Source: UBA6911 sp964481255
Lineage (GTDB): Bacteria > Acidobacteriota > UBA6911
Reading direction: 5' to 3'
DNA length: 13,042 nucleotides
NCBI GenBank assembly: GCA_964481255.1
Contig: CAYZTZ010000097.1
Location: forward strand, 1-13,042
Each line of letters begins with the position of its first letter. The first letter of the stretch is position 1. The notes under the pieces are model-generated. The model was not told the DNA's origin. It made no database searches and saw nothing but the letters and a program-made list of their open reading frames with translations. The position numbers were made by a program, and so were the translations under genes. This document shows, in pieces, positions 1 to 7,234 of the stretch.

Positions 1-95
1 TAGCCGCGGCCGCCGGCGCTCTCCGAACGTTAGGCGTTGAACGGGGAAGCAATGGTGTGCGATCATCAGTCTTCGTTATTGGGATCGACACACGG
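1..95. other. window edge and upstream region of dsbD
   Basis: No gene can be supported here. The stretch precedes the dsbD signal peptide. An in-frame GTG at 57 would add 13 residues to DsbD. A purine run (GGGGAAG, 43-49) lies in front of it but is unconvincing as a ribosome binding site. The end of an upstream gene could lie here, but too little is visible to say. Confidence 0.4.
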
Positions 96-1940
96 ATGAA
101 AGCCGCTCCTCTGGTTTTTGTGATTATCGCCGCGCTGTTCGCCGGAAGCGACGCCGATGCGAAAAGCCCCGTCGTTTCCGTTCGGGCTCTGGCTCCCGAG
201 GAGGCTTTGATTGCCGGGAGGCCGGCGGTTCTGACGGTTGAACTCGACATCCCGCGCCCCTATCACATCAATTCCGACAGGCCGCTGCAGGATTACCTTA
301 TTCCCACAGTCGTGGAAATGGAGCCCCACGCGAACGCTTCCTTCGGGAAAATCGTTTTCCCCGCCGCGCCCGTGAAAAAACTCCCGGTACTGGATGAGCC
401 GATGGCGGTGTTCGAGGGAACGGTAAGGATTTCCGTGGAAATCGTGCCGGCGGCGGATTTCAAAGGGAAGGATCTGGGCGTCAGGGGCCGAGTCCGATAT
501 CAGGCGTGCGACGATTTCACATGCTTCCGGCCCGTCGACCAATCCTTCAGCCTCACGTTGCCCGTCGCCGGTTCGGAGAGCTCCGCAATTGCCTCCGCCG
601 CCTCCGAGCCGGCTCCGGCGGCGCAGGCTCCCGGGGCGCGGCCGGAGATTTCAGGCCAAGCTGCGGGCCCGGCGGCGGATCTGGGCGGCAGGGGCCTTCC
701 CGCAATGTTCCTGCTGGTATTCCTGGGCGGACTGGCTTTGAACCTGACGCCGTGTGTTTATCCGCTGATCCCGATCACGATCGCCTATTTCGGGGGGCAG
801 GCTCAGGGCAGGAGGGGCGGTATCCTCGCGCACGCCTTTCTATATGTGTTCGGCATGGCGGTCACCTATTCGGCTCTGGGCGTCGCCGCGGCGATGACCG
901 GCGGTCTTTTCGGCGCGGCCTATCGGTATCCGTCGGTGCTCGTCGCCCTGGCCTTGGTTATGGTATTTCTGGCCCTCAGCATGTTCGATGTCTACGAATT
1001 GCGTCTGCCTGCGTTCATGAACCGCCTGGCCGGCGTGTCGCACAGGGGATTCCGGGGCACTTTTCTGATGGGGCTGACGGTGGGCATCGCCGCGGCGCCG
1101 TGCATCGGGCCTTTTGTGCTGGGTCTTTTGACATTTGTGGGCAACAGGGGGAGCGTGGTTCTGGGTTTTGCGCTCTTTTTTGTTCTCGCCTTGGGGCTGG
1201 GCATCCCCTTGATTGTGCTGGCCGCTTTTTCCGGAAGCATACGCCGCCTGCCGCGTTCGGGCGAATGGATGATGTGGGTCCGCAAGATCTTCGGCTTCAT
1301 TCTCCTGGCCATGGCGGTTTTCTTCCTGAAGACTCTCTTCCCAAGCCCGCTGGCGTACAACCTGGCCATGGCGCTTATCCTGTTTCTGGCCGGAATCCAT
1401 CTCGCATGGATCGCCCGCGTCGGCTCCGACGCGAAAGCGTTTTCATTCATAAGGAACGCCGTCGGCGCAGTTTTTTTCGCCGCCGCCCTTTACGCCGCCG
1501 TCACAGGAATTCAGACGGGCCTGGATGGAATCGCGTCGGCCGGTCCGAGCGGCGCAGGGGCCGTCCGGTGGATTCCCTATTCCGAGTCCATGCTGACGAG
1601 GGCTTCGCAGGAAGGCAAGCCGGTTTTTATCGATTTCTTCGCCGACTGGTGCGCTCCCTGCAAGGAACTCGACAAACGCACCTTCGCGGCGCCCGAGGTC
1701 GTCGAGCGCTCGAAGGAATTCATCATGCTTAAGGTGGATCTCACTTCCGACGAGGATGCGCAGGCGGAGGCGTTGAGGGCGCAGTACAGGGTCCTGGGGG
1801 TGCCGACCCTGGTGTTCTTGCGTCCCGATGGAAGGGAAATCCGGGAACTTCGCGGGACCGGTTTCGAGCCTAAAGACGTTTTTCTCGAGAAGATGAACCG
1901 CGCCCTTCAGATCGCTTCCTCTTCGGGCTCCCCGGAATAG
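96..1940 (+). CDS. dsbD: thiol:disulfide interchange protein DsbD
   Basis: This inner-membrane protein passes electrons from cytoplasmic thioredoxin to periplasmic thiol proteins. Counted from the ATG at 96 (614 aa), residues 1-22 form a signal peptide. Residues about 35-160 form the N-terminal periplasmic DsbD-alpha domain, with its redox pair C138 and C143 (CX4C). Residues about 205-480 form the multi-helix membrane domain, with the two conserved Pro-Cys sites C220 (LTPCVYP) and C336 (APCIGP). Residues about 495-614 form a thioredoxin domain with active site WCAPC (C519, C522). All six catalytic cysteines of the three-module relay are present, and the length suits a full DsbD. I chose the ATG at 96 over the GTG at 57 because the signal peptide begins there. 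The DUF971 gene starts 38-53 bases downstream and may be co-transcribed. The family call is firm. The downstream partner (cytochrome c maturation, DsbC-like or other) cannot be told from this window. Confidence 0.95.
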   Translation: MKAAPLVFVIIAALFAGSDADAKSPVVSVRALAPEEALIAGRPAVLTVELDIPRPYHINSDRPLQDYLIPTVVEMEPHANASFGKIVFPAAPVKKLPVLDEPMAVFEGTVRISVEIVPAADFKGKDLGVRGRVRYQACDDFTCFRPVDQSFSLTLPVAGSESSAIASAASEPAPAAQAPGARPEISGQAAGPAADLGGRGLPAMFLLVFLGGLALNLTPCVYPLIPITIAYFGGQAQGRRGGILAHAFLYVFGMAVTYSALGVAAAMTGGLFGAAYRYPSVLVALALVMVFLALSMFDVYELRLPAFMNRLAGVSHRGFRGTFLMGLTVGIAAAPCIGPFVLGLLTFVGNRGSVVLGFALFFVLALGLGIPLIVLAAFSGSIRRLPRSGEWMMWVRKIFGFILLAMAVFFLKTLFPSPLAYNLAMALILFLAGIHLAWIARVGSDAKAFSFIRNAVGAVFFAAALYAAVTGIQTGLDGIASAGPSGAGAVRWIPYSESMLTRASQEGKPVFIDFFADWCAPCKELDKRTFAAPEVVERSKEFIMLKVDLTSDEDAQAEALRAQYRVLGVPTLVFLRPDGREIRELRGTGFEPKDVFLEKMNRALQIASSSGSPE

Positions 1941-1993
1941 CCCCGCAGAGAACGCGGAGGGATTTTCCCCGCCGCGAGATGGAGGATATCAAG

Positions 1994-2362
1994 GTGGCGC
2001 ACCCGATGCCGACGCGCGTGAGGCGCGTCAGTGCCAGACAGACCGATATCGAATGGGATGACGGTCACTACGGTTCATATCCATCCTGGTACCTGCGCGA
2101 GCGGTGTCCCTGCGCGCAATGCGTGGACGAATTTTCCGGGGAACGCAGGGTCGCCCCGGGAAGCATCCCGTCCGGCATGGAAAGAGTGGACGTAAAGCTC
2201 GTGGGCAACTATGCCCTGCAATTCCGCTGGAGCGACAACCACGACAGCGGCATTTACACCTTCGACTACCTGCGCAGGATCTGTCCATGTCCCCAATGCC
2301 TCCCCGAGGGGTTGACGGAGCCCCCGGAGGAGACGCCTCCGGCCGGCTCCTTCGAAGTTTGA
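1994..2362 (+). CDS. DUF971 family protein (GBBH-like N-terminal domain)
   Basis: This is a small cytoplasmic protein of about 122 aa matching the DUF971 / gamma-butyrobetaine hydroxylase-like N-terminal domain. The visible family signature is WDDGHYGSYPSWYLRERCPC near the N terminus, followed by WSDNHDSGIYTFDYLR. There are two cysteine clusters, CPCAQC and CPCPQC, which could bind a metal. In other bacteria this domain stands alone or is fused to Mrp/ApbC-type Fe-S carriers, and its biochemical role is not settled. For the start, an in-frame ATG at 1979 has no close ribosome binding site. The GTG at 1994 has GGAGGA (1981-1986) seven bases upstream, so I prefer GTG; the ATG would add five residues. 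The gene follows dsbD closely on the same strand, so co-transcription is likely. Confidence 0.85.
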   Translation: MAHPMPTRVRRVSARQTDIEWDDGHYGSYPSWYLRERCPCAQCVDEFSGERRVAPGSIPSGMERVDVKLVGNYALQFRWSDNHDSGIYTFDYLRRICPCPQCLPEGLTEPPEETPPAGSFEV

Positions 2363-2547
2363 AATCCCGATGGCACTGAGGCTTCGCGGGGCGGTCGACT
2401 CGCGGGATCGCCAATCGAAGCCCCCTCGAGGGACGTCCGGGCAGTCTGCATTTCGGAATTCGATATTCCTTATCCGACATTCTGCGGTTTAAAAACACGT
2501 TGCCCGGGTTTTTCCGGCGCGAAATTCCTTGAGTCTGCATCTAAATG
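2363..2547. other. intergenic region with possible 3' hairpins of the dsbD-DUF971 unit
   Basis: No credible gene is seen here. GCTTCG (2381-2386) can pair with CGAAGC (2416-2421), enclosing GGCG/CGCC (2390-2393/2409-2412). Next to it is the palindrome CCCTCGAGGG (2423-2432). This could be a transcription end structure, but there is no T-run directly after it, so a terminator call is weak. The rest up to 2547 becomes more AT-rich towards the csp promoter. Confidence 0.3.
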
Positions 2548-2576
2548 TTGCTTTACCGGAATATTGCGTGTATATT
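2548..2576 (+). promoter_or_regulatory. sigma70-type promoter of the cold-shock gene
   Basis: TTGCTT (2548-2553) and TATATT (2571-2576) are separated by exactly 17 bases and lie in a locally AT-rich stretch. Both hexamers are close to consensus. The predicted transcription start is near 2583. This is the best-formed promoter in the window. Confidence 0.6.
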
Positions 2577-2582
2577 TATGGC

Positions 2583-2760
2583 CGACCTTTTCGGGGTTGA
2601 TGCCTTTAGGAGAAGGGTCTTAAGAGGTCTGGAGATAGAGACGTATCTATCGCTTATTTCGATTTCCCTCGCGTTGTGAATGGAACGAAAACAGACATCG
2701 GATGAACGCCTGCGCTCGGCGCGGGATTTTGTATGAACAGAGAATGAATAAAGAGGAAAA
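2583..2760 (+). promoter_or_regulatory. long 5' leader of the cold-shock mRNA (candidate thermoregulatory leader)
   Basis: If transcription starts near 2583, the mRNA has a leader of about 178 bases before the csp ATG. Long structured leaders are typical of cspA-type mRNAs, where the fold changes with temperature. A perfect 6-bp hairpin, GATAGA (2634-2639) with TCTATC (2646-2651), is visible. The ribosome binding site AGAGG (2752-2756) sits close to the ATG in an A-rich, probably open stretch. The regulatory role is inferred from gene identity and leader length. Confidence 0.4.
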
Positions 2761-2964
2761 ATGAAAGAACAAGGTGTTGTGAAGTGGTTTAATAACGAAA
2801 AGGGCTATGGATTTATCCGGCGCGATTCCGGGGATGATGTTTTCGTGCACCATTCTGCTATCCAGGCCAGTGGTTTCAAGTCGTTGAATGAAGGCGATCA
2901 GGTGGAATTCAACGTCGCAAAAGGCCCCAAGGGTTATCAGGCCCAGGATGTTGTGAAACTATAG
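2761..2964 (+). CDS. cold-shock protein (CspA family)
   Basis: This is a 67-residue single cold-shock domain that binds single-stranded nucleic acid and acts as an RNA chaperone or antiterminator in the cytoplasm. Both RNA-binding motifs are present: RNP1 as KGYGFI (residues 14-19) and RNP2 as VFVHHS (27-32). The N terminus (GVVKWFNNEKGYGFI) and C terminus (KGPKGYQAQDVVKL) are typical, and the length matches the family. AGAGG lies just before the ATG. The gene appears monocistronic, with its own promoter upstream and a possible hairpin terminator running into the assembly gap. Whether it is cold-induced or constitutive cannot be told, because many bacteria have several paralogues. Confidence 0.95.
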   Translation: MKEQGVVKWFNNEKGYGFIRRDSGDDVFVHHSAIQASGFKSLNEGDQVEFNVAKGPKGYQAQDVVKL

Positions 2965-2976
2965 GCTCATCATCCG

Positions 2977-2990
2977 CGGGGAAGGCCCCG
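2977..2990 (+). terminator. possible csp terminator hairpin cut by the assembly gap
   Basis: CGGGG (2977-2981) pairs with CCCCG (2986-2990) around an AAGG loop, 12 bases after the csp stop codon. Any T-run would fall in the gap that begins at 2992, so this remains a candidate only. Confidence 0.35.
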
Positions 2991-2991
2991 G

Positions 2992-3091
2992 NNNNNNNNN
3001 NNNNNNNNNNNNNNNNNNNNNNNNNNNNNNNNNNNNNNNNNNNNNNNNNNNNNNNNNNNNNNNNNNNNNNNNNNNNNNNNNNNNNNNNNNN
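2992..3091. other. assembly gap (100 N)
   Basis: Exactly 100 consecutive N mark a scaffold join of conventional length, so the true distance is unknown. The adjacency of the csp gene and the M1 peptidase gene rests on scaffolding, not on read-through sequence. Confidence 0.99.
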
Positions 3092-3099
3092 CATGCCGC

Positions 3100-4686
3100 T
3101 CATTGCGATCCGGACAATCTTTTCAGGACCCACCCGTCGGGGTCGATCTCGACGGAGGACGGTCTGGCTGCCAGGGGAACCCGCAAGGTTTGGAACGGTT
3201 CGGCCACTCGGAATCTGTGTTTCTCGCACCGCTCCTTAAGACAAAAATCAATCTCCAGCGGCATATCGAAGAGCCCCCCCGTCTGAACCTGGCGGACGTC
3301 GACGACGGCTTCGCCCGCCGCTTCGTCCCAACGCCATGAAACGCGGTATTCAGGCGACGCCGGCCGATACAGCCATTGCCTGAAAAAAACTCCCAGATCC
3401 TTTGCGCTGACCCATTCCATGACCTTTCGGAAATCCTCGGTCGAGGCGTTCGCGCCCTGATAGAGCCCGTAATATCGTCGGATCCCCCTGAAAAAAGTCT
3501 CGTCTCCCAGGATGCCGCGCAGCATGTGAAGAACCCATGCGCCCTTTTCATAGGTCAGCGGGTTCAGCTTCAGCATCAAATCCGGCCGGCCCGGGTCGAT
3601 GACGGGCCTCGTGCTTGCTTGCGGGTACTGTTCTATCTTCCCGGCGTAGGCGGCCATGATCTGTTTCAGCGCCCCGATCCCCTCCAGGTGCTCGTAAAAA
3701 AGAGCTTCAAAATAGCTGGCGAACCCCTCGCTCAACCAGAGGTGGTCCCAATCCGCCGGGGTGACGGAATTGCCGAACCACTGATGGGCGATCTCGTGAG
3801 GGACGGGGTATTCCGAGAGCGCGTCGCCGATAAAATGGGATTCGTCGTAGAAAATCGCTCCGGCGTTTTCCATGGCGCCGGTCTTCAGGACTGCTTCCAC
3901 CTGGGCCAGTTTTTCGAACGGGTAAGGACCGATCGTTCTGCCGAAGTAGTCGAGCGCGAGGGCGGTCCGCCTGAACTTTCTCTCCGCGGCTTCCGCATGC
4001 TGAGGGTAGGAATACCAGACAAGCGGGACGCCGTCCATGCCGCCATGATAGGAGACCGAAAACTCCGCGAGACCCACGGCGACCGAGTAGGTGGGTATGG
4101 GCCGGCTTTCGCTCCACCGCGTCCGCCTGCGTCCGTCGAGGAGGGACAGCGTTTGGACCAGACGCCCGTTCGAGACGACGTCGTACTTTTCCGGCGCAGT
4201 CACCGTGATATCGACCGTGGCTTTGTCGGAGGGGTGATCGATCGAGGGGAACCAGTGATGCGCCCGGTCGGGCCAGCAGTCGGTGAAAAGGACTCGGCGC
4301 CCGCGGCTGTTGGTGCCGAAGACCATTCCGCTTTCCGGTCTGCCGTGATACCGCACCTCGATCACGAGGATATCGTTTTTTGAATACGTTTTTCCGAGCC
4401 CGAACGAAAGTCGGCCGCCGCTGTGCTCGAAAGGCGTTTCGACGCCGCGGACCGACAGCCGGTCCACCTTCATATCCGCGAAATCCAGCCACATGCGCGA
4501 AAGGCCGTCCTCGCGCGCCCGGACATGGACCTGCGTCGTCGCGGTGACGGAATCGCTCGCGTCGGTCAGTTCCAGGGAGATGTCGTAGTGGATCACGTCG
4601 ACGGCGGGCTGGCGCGGATAGACATCGGCGCGGGCGCAAACCGCGGCCGACATTATCAGGATGACGCTTGCCAGGATGTGTCTCAT
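3100..4686 (-). CDS. exported M1 family zinc aminopeptidase
   Basis: This 528-residue metallopeptidase trims N-terminal amino acids from peptides. The N terminus (MRHILASVILIMSAAVCARA) is a Sec signal peptide, so the enzyme should act in the periplasm or outside the cell. Residues about 25-210 form the beta-rich N-terminal domain. The substrate-anchoring GAMEN motif is at 270-274. The zinc site is H297-E298-x-x-H301 with E320 after 18 residues (HEIAHQWFG...LWLSEGFA). Y379 in TYEKGAW is the expected transition-state tyrosine. The protein ends soon after the catalytic domain and lacks the large helical C-terminal domain of the ~870-aa PepN, as in other short M1 members. The stop codon lies only 8 bases from the assembly gap, so what follows the gene is unknown. 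Divergent transcription separates it from the aldo/keto reductase gene. Substrate preference cannot be predicted. Confidence 0.93.
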   Translation of the reverse strand: MRHILASVILIMSAAVCARADVYPRQPAVDVIHYDISLELTDASDSVTATTQVHVRAREDGLSRMWLDFADMKVDRLSVRGVETPFEHSGGRLSFGLGKTYSKNDILVIEVRYHGRPESGMVFGTNSRGRRVLFTDCWPDRAHHWFPSIDHPSDKATVDITVTAPEKYDVVSNGRLVQTLSLLDGRRRTRWSESRPIPTYSVAVGLAEFSVSYHGGMDGVPLVWYSYPQHAEAAERKFRRTALALDYFGRTIGPYPFEKLAQVEAVLKTGAMENAGAIFYDESHFIGDALSEYPVPHEIAHQWFGNSVTPADWDHLWLSEGFASYFEALFYEHLEGIGALKQIMAAYAGKIEQYPQASTRPVIDPGRPDLMLKLNPLTYEKGAWVLHMLRGILGDETFFRGIRRYYGLYQGANASTEDFRKVMEWVSAKDLGVFFRQWLYRPASPEYRVSWRWDEAAGEAVVDVRQVQTGGLFDMPLEIDFCLKERCEKHRFRVAEPFQTLRVPLAARPSSVEIDPDGWVLKRLSGSQ

Positions 4687-4799
4687 GCTACTTATTTACC
4701 ACAGTCCTTGGACAAGGCGGCTTGCAAAGCGGCGGCTCGAGACAATGGAACGGATTCGCACGCGAGGCTGGAGCCTTGCCTTTTCCGGTGAGCGGCCGG

Positions 4800-4829
4800 G
4801 TTATGCATGGCATCATAAGTTAACGACAA
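4800..4829 (-). promoter_or_regulatory. weak candidate promoter of the M1 peptidase gene
   Basis: Read on the minus strand, TTGTCG (4829-4824) and CATAAC (4805-4800) are spaced by 18 bases. Each matches four of six consensus positions. This would give a leader of roughly 105 bases. The support is only hexamer similarity. Confidence 0.25.
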
Positions 4830-4971
4830 AATTGAACCGCCGGGAATCAGAGACCGCAAGGGCCGTTAAGATTTTTCAGTAGGCGCCCTCGTTTCCTCCC
4901 GAAGAGCGCGTGGTTTGGAACCCGCCGCGTTCTTCGTGTTTGCGCAATAGGTGCCGATTCATGTCGCCGTG

Positions 4972-4977
4972 TATAAT
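4972..4977 (+). promoter_or_regulatory. -10 element (TATAAT) of the aldo/keto reductase gene
   Basis: A perfect TATAAT lies 30 bases before the ATG at 5008, placing transcription start near 4984 and giving a leader of about 24 bases. No good -35 is visible at 16-18 bases upstream, so activation may need a regulator or an alternative contact. The element lies downstream of the longer-ORF GTG at 4951 and so argues against that start. Confidence 0.45.
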
Positions 4978-5007
4978 AGGACAAAAAGCATCAGCCGAGG
5001 GGATGTG

Positions 5008-5871
5008 ATGAAAGAAGGGCAAATTCCAAAAAGGCGGTATCGCGGCGACATCGAGCTGTCCGTCCTCGGTCTGGGCGGAATGCTGCTCGTGGGCATGGAT
5101 CAAAAGACCGCCGACGGAATCGTAAGAGAAGCACTCGATCGCGGGATCAATTACTTCGACGTGGCGCCGTTTTACGGCGACGGTCAGGCGGAGCGCGCCA
5201 TGGGCAAGGCGTTGGCAGGGAGCAGGGACCGCGTGTTTCTCGCCTGCAAGACTTTGGAACGCTCCGGGAAAGGCGCCGCGCGGGAGCTGGAGCAATCGCT
5301 GCGGCGCTTGGGGACGGATCATTTCGACCTCTATCAGTTCCACGCCTTATCCGACACGGATGAGGTGGAGGAAATCCTCGCGCCGGACGGAGCGTTGGAA
5401 ACCTTTCTCCGGGCCAAAAAGCAAGGGAGAATCCGCCATATAGGATTTTCCGCGCATTCGGTCGCCGCGGCTCTGGCCGCACTGGACCGCTTCAGGTTCG
5501 ATTCCGTGCTGTTTCCGGTGAATTTCGTCTGTTACGCGCGGGGCGGTTTCGGGCCGCAGGTCGTCGCCAGGGCCAGGGAAACGGGGGCGGCGCTGTTGGC
5601 CATCAAGGCGATGGCTCACGGCCCCTGGCGCAAGGGCGAAAAGCGCAGGTATCCCAACTGCTGGTACCGGCCGATCGAGGACAGGGAACTGGCCCGGCAG
5701 GCTTTGCGCTTCGCCCTATCGGAGGGAGCGACGGCGGCGGTGCCTCCCGGCGACGAGAGGCTTTTCCGGATGGCGCTGGGGTTGGCTCACGACTTGCCCC
5801 CGCTCGGCGACGGGGAGCGCGAGGAGCTGCTCGCGTCCGCCCGCGGCCTGCGCCCGCTGATGCGCGCCTGA
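5008..5871 (+). CDS. aldo/keto reductase
   Basis: This 287-residue cytoplasmic (beta/alpha)8-barrel oxidoreductase should use NAD(P)H to reduce carbonyl groups. The full catalytic tetrad of the family is visible: D51 and Y56 (YFDVAPFYGDG), K81 (FLACKT) and H112 (LYQFHAL). The barrel continues with RIRHIGFSAHS and a C-terminal cofactor-binding region. It resembles the subgroup that often carries an extra C-terminal 4Fe-4S domain, but that extension is absent here because the protein ends at the barrel. The ATG at 5008 is favoured over an in-frame GTG at 4951. GAGGGG (4997-5002) lies five bases upstream of the ATG, and a TATAAT at 4972 lies inside the longer alternative. kbl begins 106 bases downstream on the same strand. 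The natural substrate is unknown. Confidence 0.9.
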   Translation: MKEGQIPKRRYRGDIELSVLGLGGMLLVGMDQKTADGIVREALDRGINYFDVAPFYGDGQAERAMGKALAGSRDRVFLACKTLERSGKGAARELEQSLRRLGTDHFDLYQFHALSDTDEVEEILAPDGALETFLRAKKQGRIRHIGFSAHSVAAALAALDRFRFDSVLFPVNFVCYARGGFGPQVVARARETGAALLAIKAMAHGPWRKGEKRRYPNCWYRPIEDRELARQALRFALSEGATAAVPPGDERLFRMALGLAHDLPPLGDGEREELLASARGLRPLMRA

Positions 5872-5923
5872 TCCCCCGCTCAAATAAAATCCGTGTAATC
5901 CATGCAATCGGCGCCACTTTTGG

Positions 5924-5939
5924 ATCTCGAATCTCGAAT
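5924..5939 (+). repeat. intergenic repeat copy 1 (ATCTCGA-type), upstream of kbl
   Basis: The 16 bases ATCTCGAATCTCGAAT recur exactly at 7174-7189, so one copy lies on each side of kbl. Internally the unit is a short tandem repeat of TCTCGAA. The role is unknown. Confidence 0.6.
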
Positions 5940-5977
5940 TCCGTATTGATACAATCAAGCCTTCAGGGAGGGCGGCC

Positions 5978-7171
5978 ATGGGGGCGCAAGACAAGCTTCA
6001 ATTCATATCCGACGAACGCGCGCGTCTGGAGAGGGAGGGACTGCGGATCCACATTCGGACGATCGGATCGGCGCAGGGCGCCTGGATCGACGTGGACGGC
6101 AAAAGGGTTCTCAATCTCTGCTCCAACAATTATCTGGGTCTGGCCAATCACCCCCGCCTGAAAAAGGCCGCGCAGGACGCGATCGAGCGGTTCGGGGTCG
6201 GACCGGCTGCGGTCCGCTCCATCGCCGGGACCACGGTTCTGCACACGGAGCTCGAGGAAAAGCTGGCCCGTTTCAAGCGCGTGGAGGCGGCCGTCTCCTT
6301 TCAATCGGGCTTTAATTCCAACCTCGCGACCATACCGGCCCTGGTGGGGAAAGACGATCTGATTTTCTCCGACGAGCTGAACCATGCTTCCATCATCGAC
6401 GGATGCAGACTCTCGGCCGCGCCCATCATCCGCTACGAGCACTGCAGTCCGGCGTCTCTCGAACGCAAGCTCGCGGAGCACTATCCGCCCGGATCCCCGC
6501 GCCGGGCTCTGATTATCACGGACGGCGTTTTTTCCATGGACGGGGATATCGCGCCGCTGCCGCCGCTGGTCGAGCTTGCCGAGAAATACAGCGCGATGAT
6601 CATGGTCGATGACGCGCACGGCGAGGGCGTGCTCGGCGAAGGAGGCCGGGGCGCCGTGGATCATTTTCACCTGCACGGCCGCGTCGACGTGGAAATCGGG
6701 ACGCTGTCGAAGGCCTTCGGCGTCGTGGGAGGTTTCGTCGCGGGGAGGCGGCTCATCGTCGAACATCTGAAGCAGAAGGGGAGACCGTTCCTCTTCTCGA
6801 GCGCGCTCACGCCCGCGGACGTCGCCGCCTGCAGCGCCGCCGTCGATCTGCTGGAGTCCTCCGACGATCTGGTGCGCAAACTCTGGAGCAACACGCGCTA
6901 CTTCAAGGCGGGGATGCGCGAAGCAGGGTTCGATACGGGACGCAGCGAGACGCCGATCACGCCGGTCCTGCTGGGCGAGGCCGGGACGGCGCAGGAGTTC
7001 AGCCGCCGTCTGTTCGAGCGGAACGTTTTCGCCATGGCCATCGGGTACCCCACCGTGCCGATGGGGAAAGCCCGCATCCGGGCGATGATCTCCGCGACGC
7101 ATTCGGAAAAGGACCTGGATTTCGGCATGGAACAGTTTGTCGCCGTCGGCAGAGAGCTTGGCGTCATTTGA
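5978..7171 (+). CDS. kbl: glycine C-acetyltransferase (2-amino-3-ketobutyrate CoA ligase)
   Basis: This 397-residue PLP enzyme belongs to the alpha-oxoamine synthase family. The expected reaction is 2-amino-3-oxobutanoate + CoA giving glycine + acetyl-CoA, the second step of threonine breakdown. The PLP lysine is K245 in GTLSKAFG. D212 and H214 in VDDAHGEG match the cofactor-binding pair, and the N-terminal LCSNNYLGLANHP and SGFNSNLA segments are characteristic. The length is essentially that of E. coli Kbl (398). GTLSKAFGVVGG and KGRPFLFSSALTP favour Kbl over BioF, and no biotin genes are nearby. However, a threonine dehydrogenase gene (tdh), the usual Kbl partner, is also absent here. A strong ribosome binding site AGGGAGGG (5965-5972) supports the ATG at 5978. 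The tricorn-like gene starts 63 bases downstream. BioF-like or sphingolipid-synthase-like activity is a less likely alternative. Confidence 0.87.
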   Translation: MGAQDKLQFISDERARLEREGLRIHIRTIGSAQGAWIDVDGKRVLNLCSNNYLGLANHPRLKKAAQDAIERFGVGPAAVRSIAGTTVLHTELEEKLARFKRVEAAVSFQSGFNSNLATIPALVGKDDLIFSDELNHASIIDGCRLSAAPIIRYEHCSPASLERKLAEHYPPGSPRRALIITDGVFSMDGDIAPLPPLVELAEKYSAMIMVDDAHGEGVLGEGGRGAVDHFHLHGRVDVEIGTLSKAFGVVGGFVAGRRLIVEHLKQKGRPFLFSSALTPADVAACSAAVDLLESSDDLVRKLWSNTRYFKAGMREAGFDTGRSETPITPVLLGEAGTAQEFSRRLFERNVFAMAIGYPTVPMGKARIRAMISATHSEKDLDFGMEQFVAVGRELGVI

Positions 7172-7173
7172 CA

Positions 7174-7189
7174 ATCTCGAATCTCGAAT
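7174..7189 (+). repeat. intergenic repeat copy 2 (ATCTCGA-type), downstream of kbl
   Basis: This is identical over 16 bases to 5924-5939 and begins two bases after the kbl stop codon. A degenerate third unit (ATCTGGAATC) continues to 7197. The repeat sits between kbl and the ribosome binding site of the tricorn-like gene. Confidence 0.6.
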
Positions 7190-7234
7190 CTGGAATCAGG
7201 GCTGTCCCATCACCCATTCTATGAGGAAGGCGTT

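Larger units (their letters stand above)
4687..5007. other. divergent intergenic region between the M1 peptidase and AKR genes
   Basis: This 321-base stretch contains no supported gene. It should hold the promoters for both flanking genes. A perfect -10 (TATAAT) is seen for the rightward gene and a weaker candidate for the leftward gene. Short ORFs reading through here have no homology-like features and overlap the promoter elements. Confidence 0.5.

Noticed and set aside
506..1732. 408-codon open frame on the plus strand overlapping dsbD
   Set aside because: It is a frame-shifted shadow of dsbD with an Arg/Gly-rich translation and no transmembrane or domain features. The in-frame DsbD is complete.
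3376..4383. 335-codon open frame on the plus strand over the M1 peptidase
   Set aside because: It is antisense to the zinc-site-bearing region of a convincing peptidase. It has no start context or domain features.
4951..5007. N-terminal extension of the aldo/keto reductase from GTG 4951
   Set aside because: The extension contains the TATAAT at 4972 and is outside the family's usual start. A good ribosome binding site precedes the ATG at 5008.
5963..7174. 403-codon open frame on the minus strand over kbl
   Set aside because: It is antisense to a full-length, well-supported PLP enzyme gene. Its composition is typical of a GC-bias shadow.
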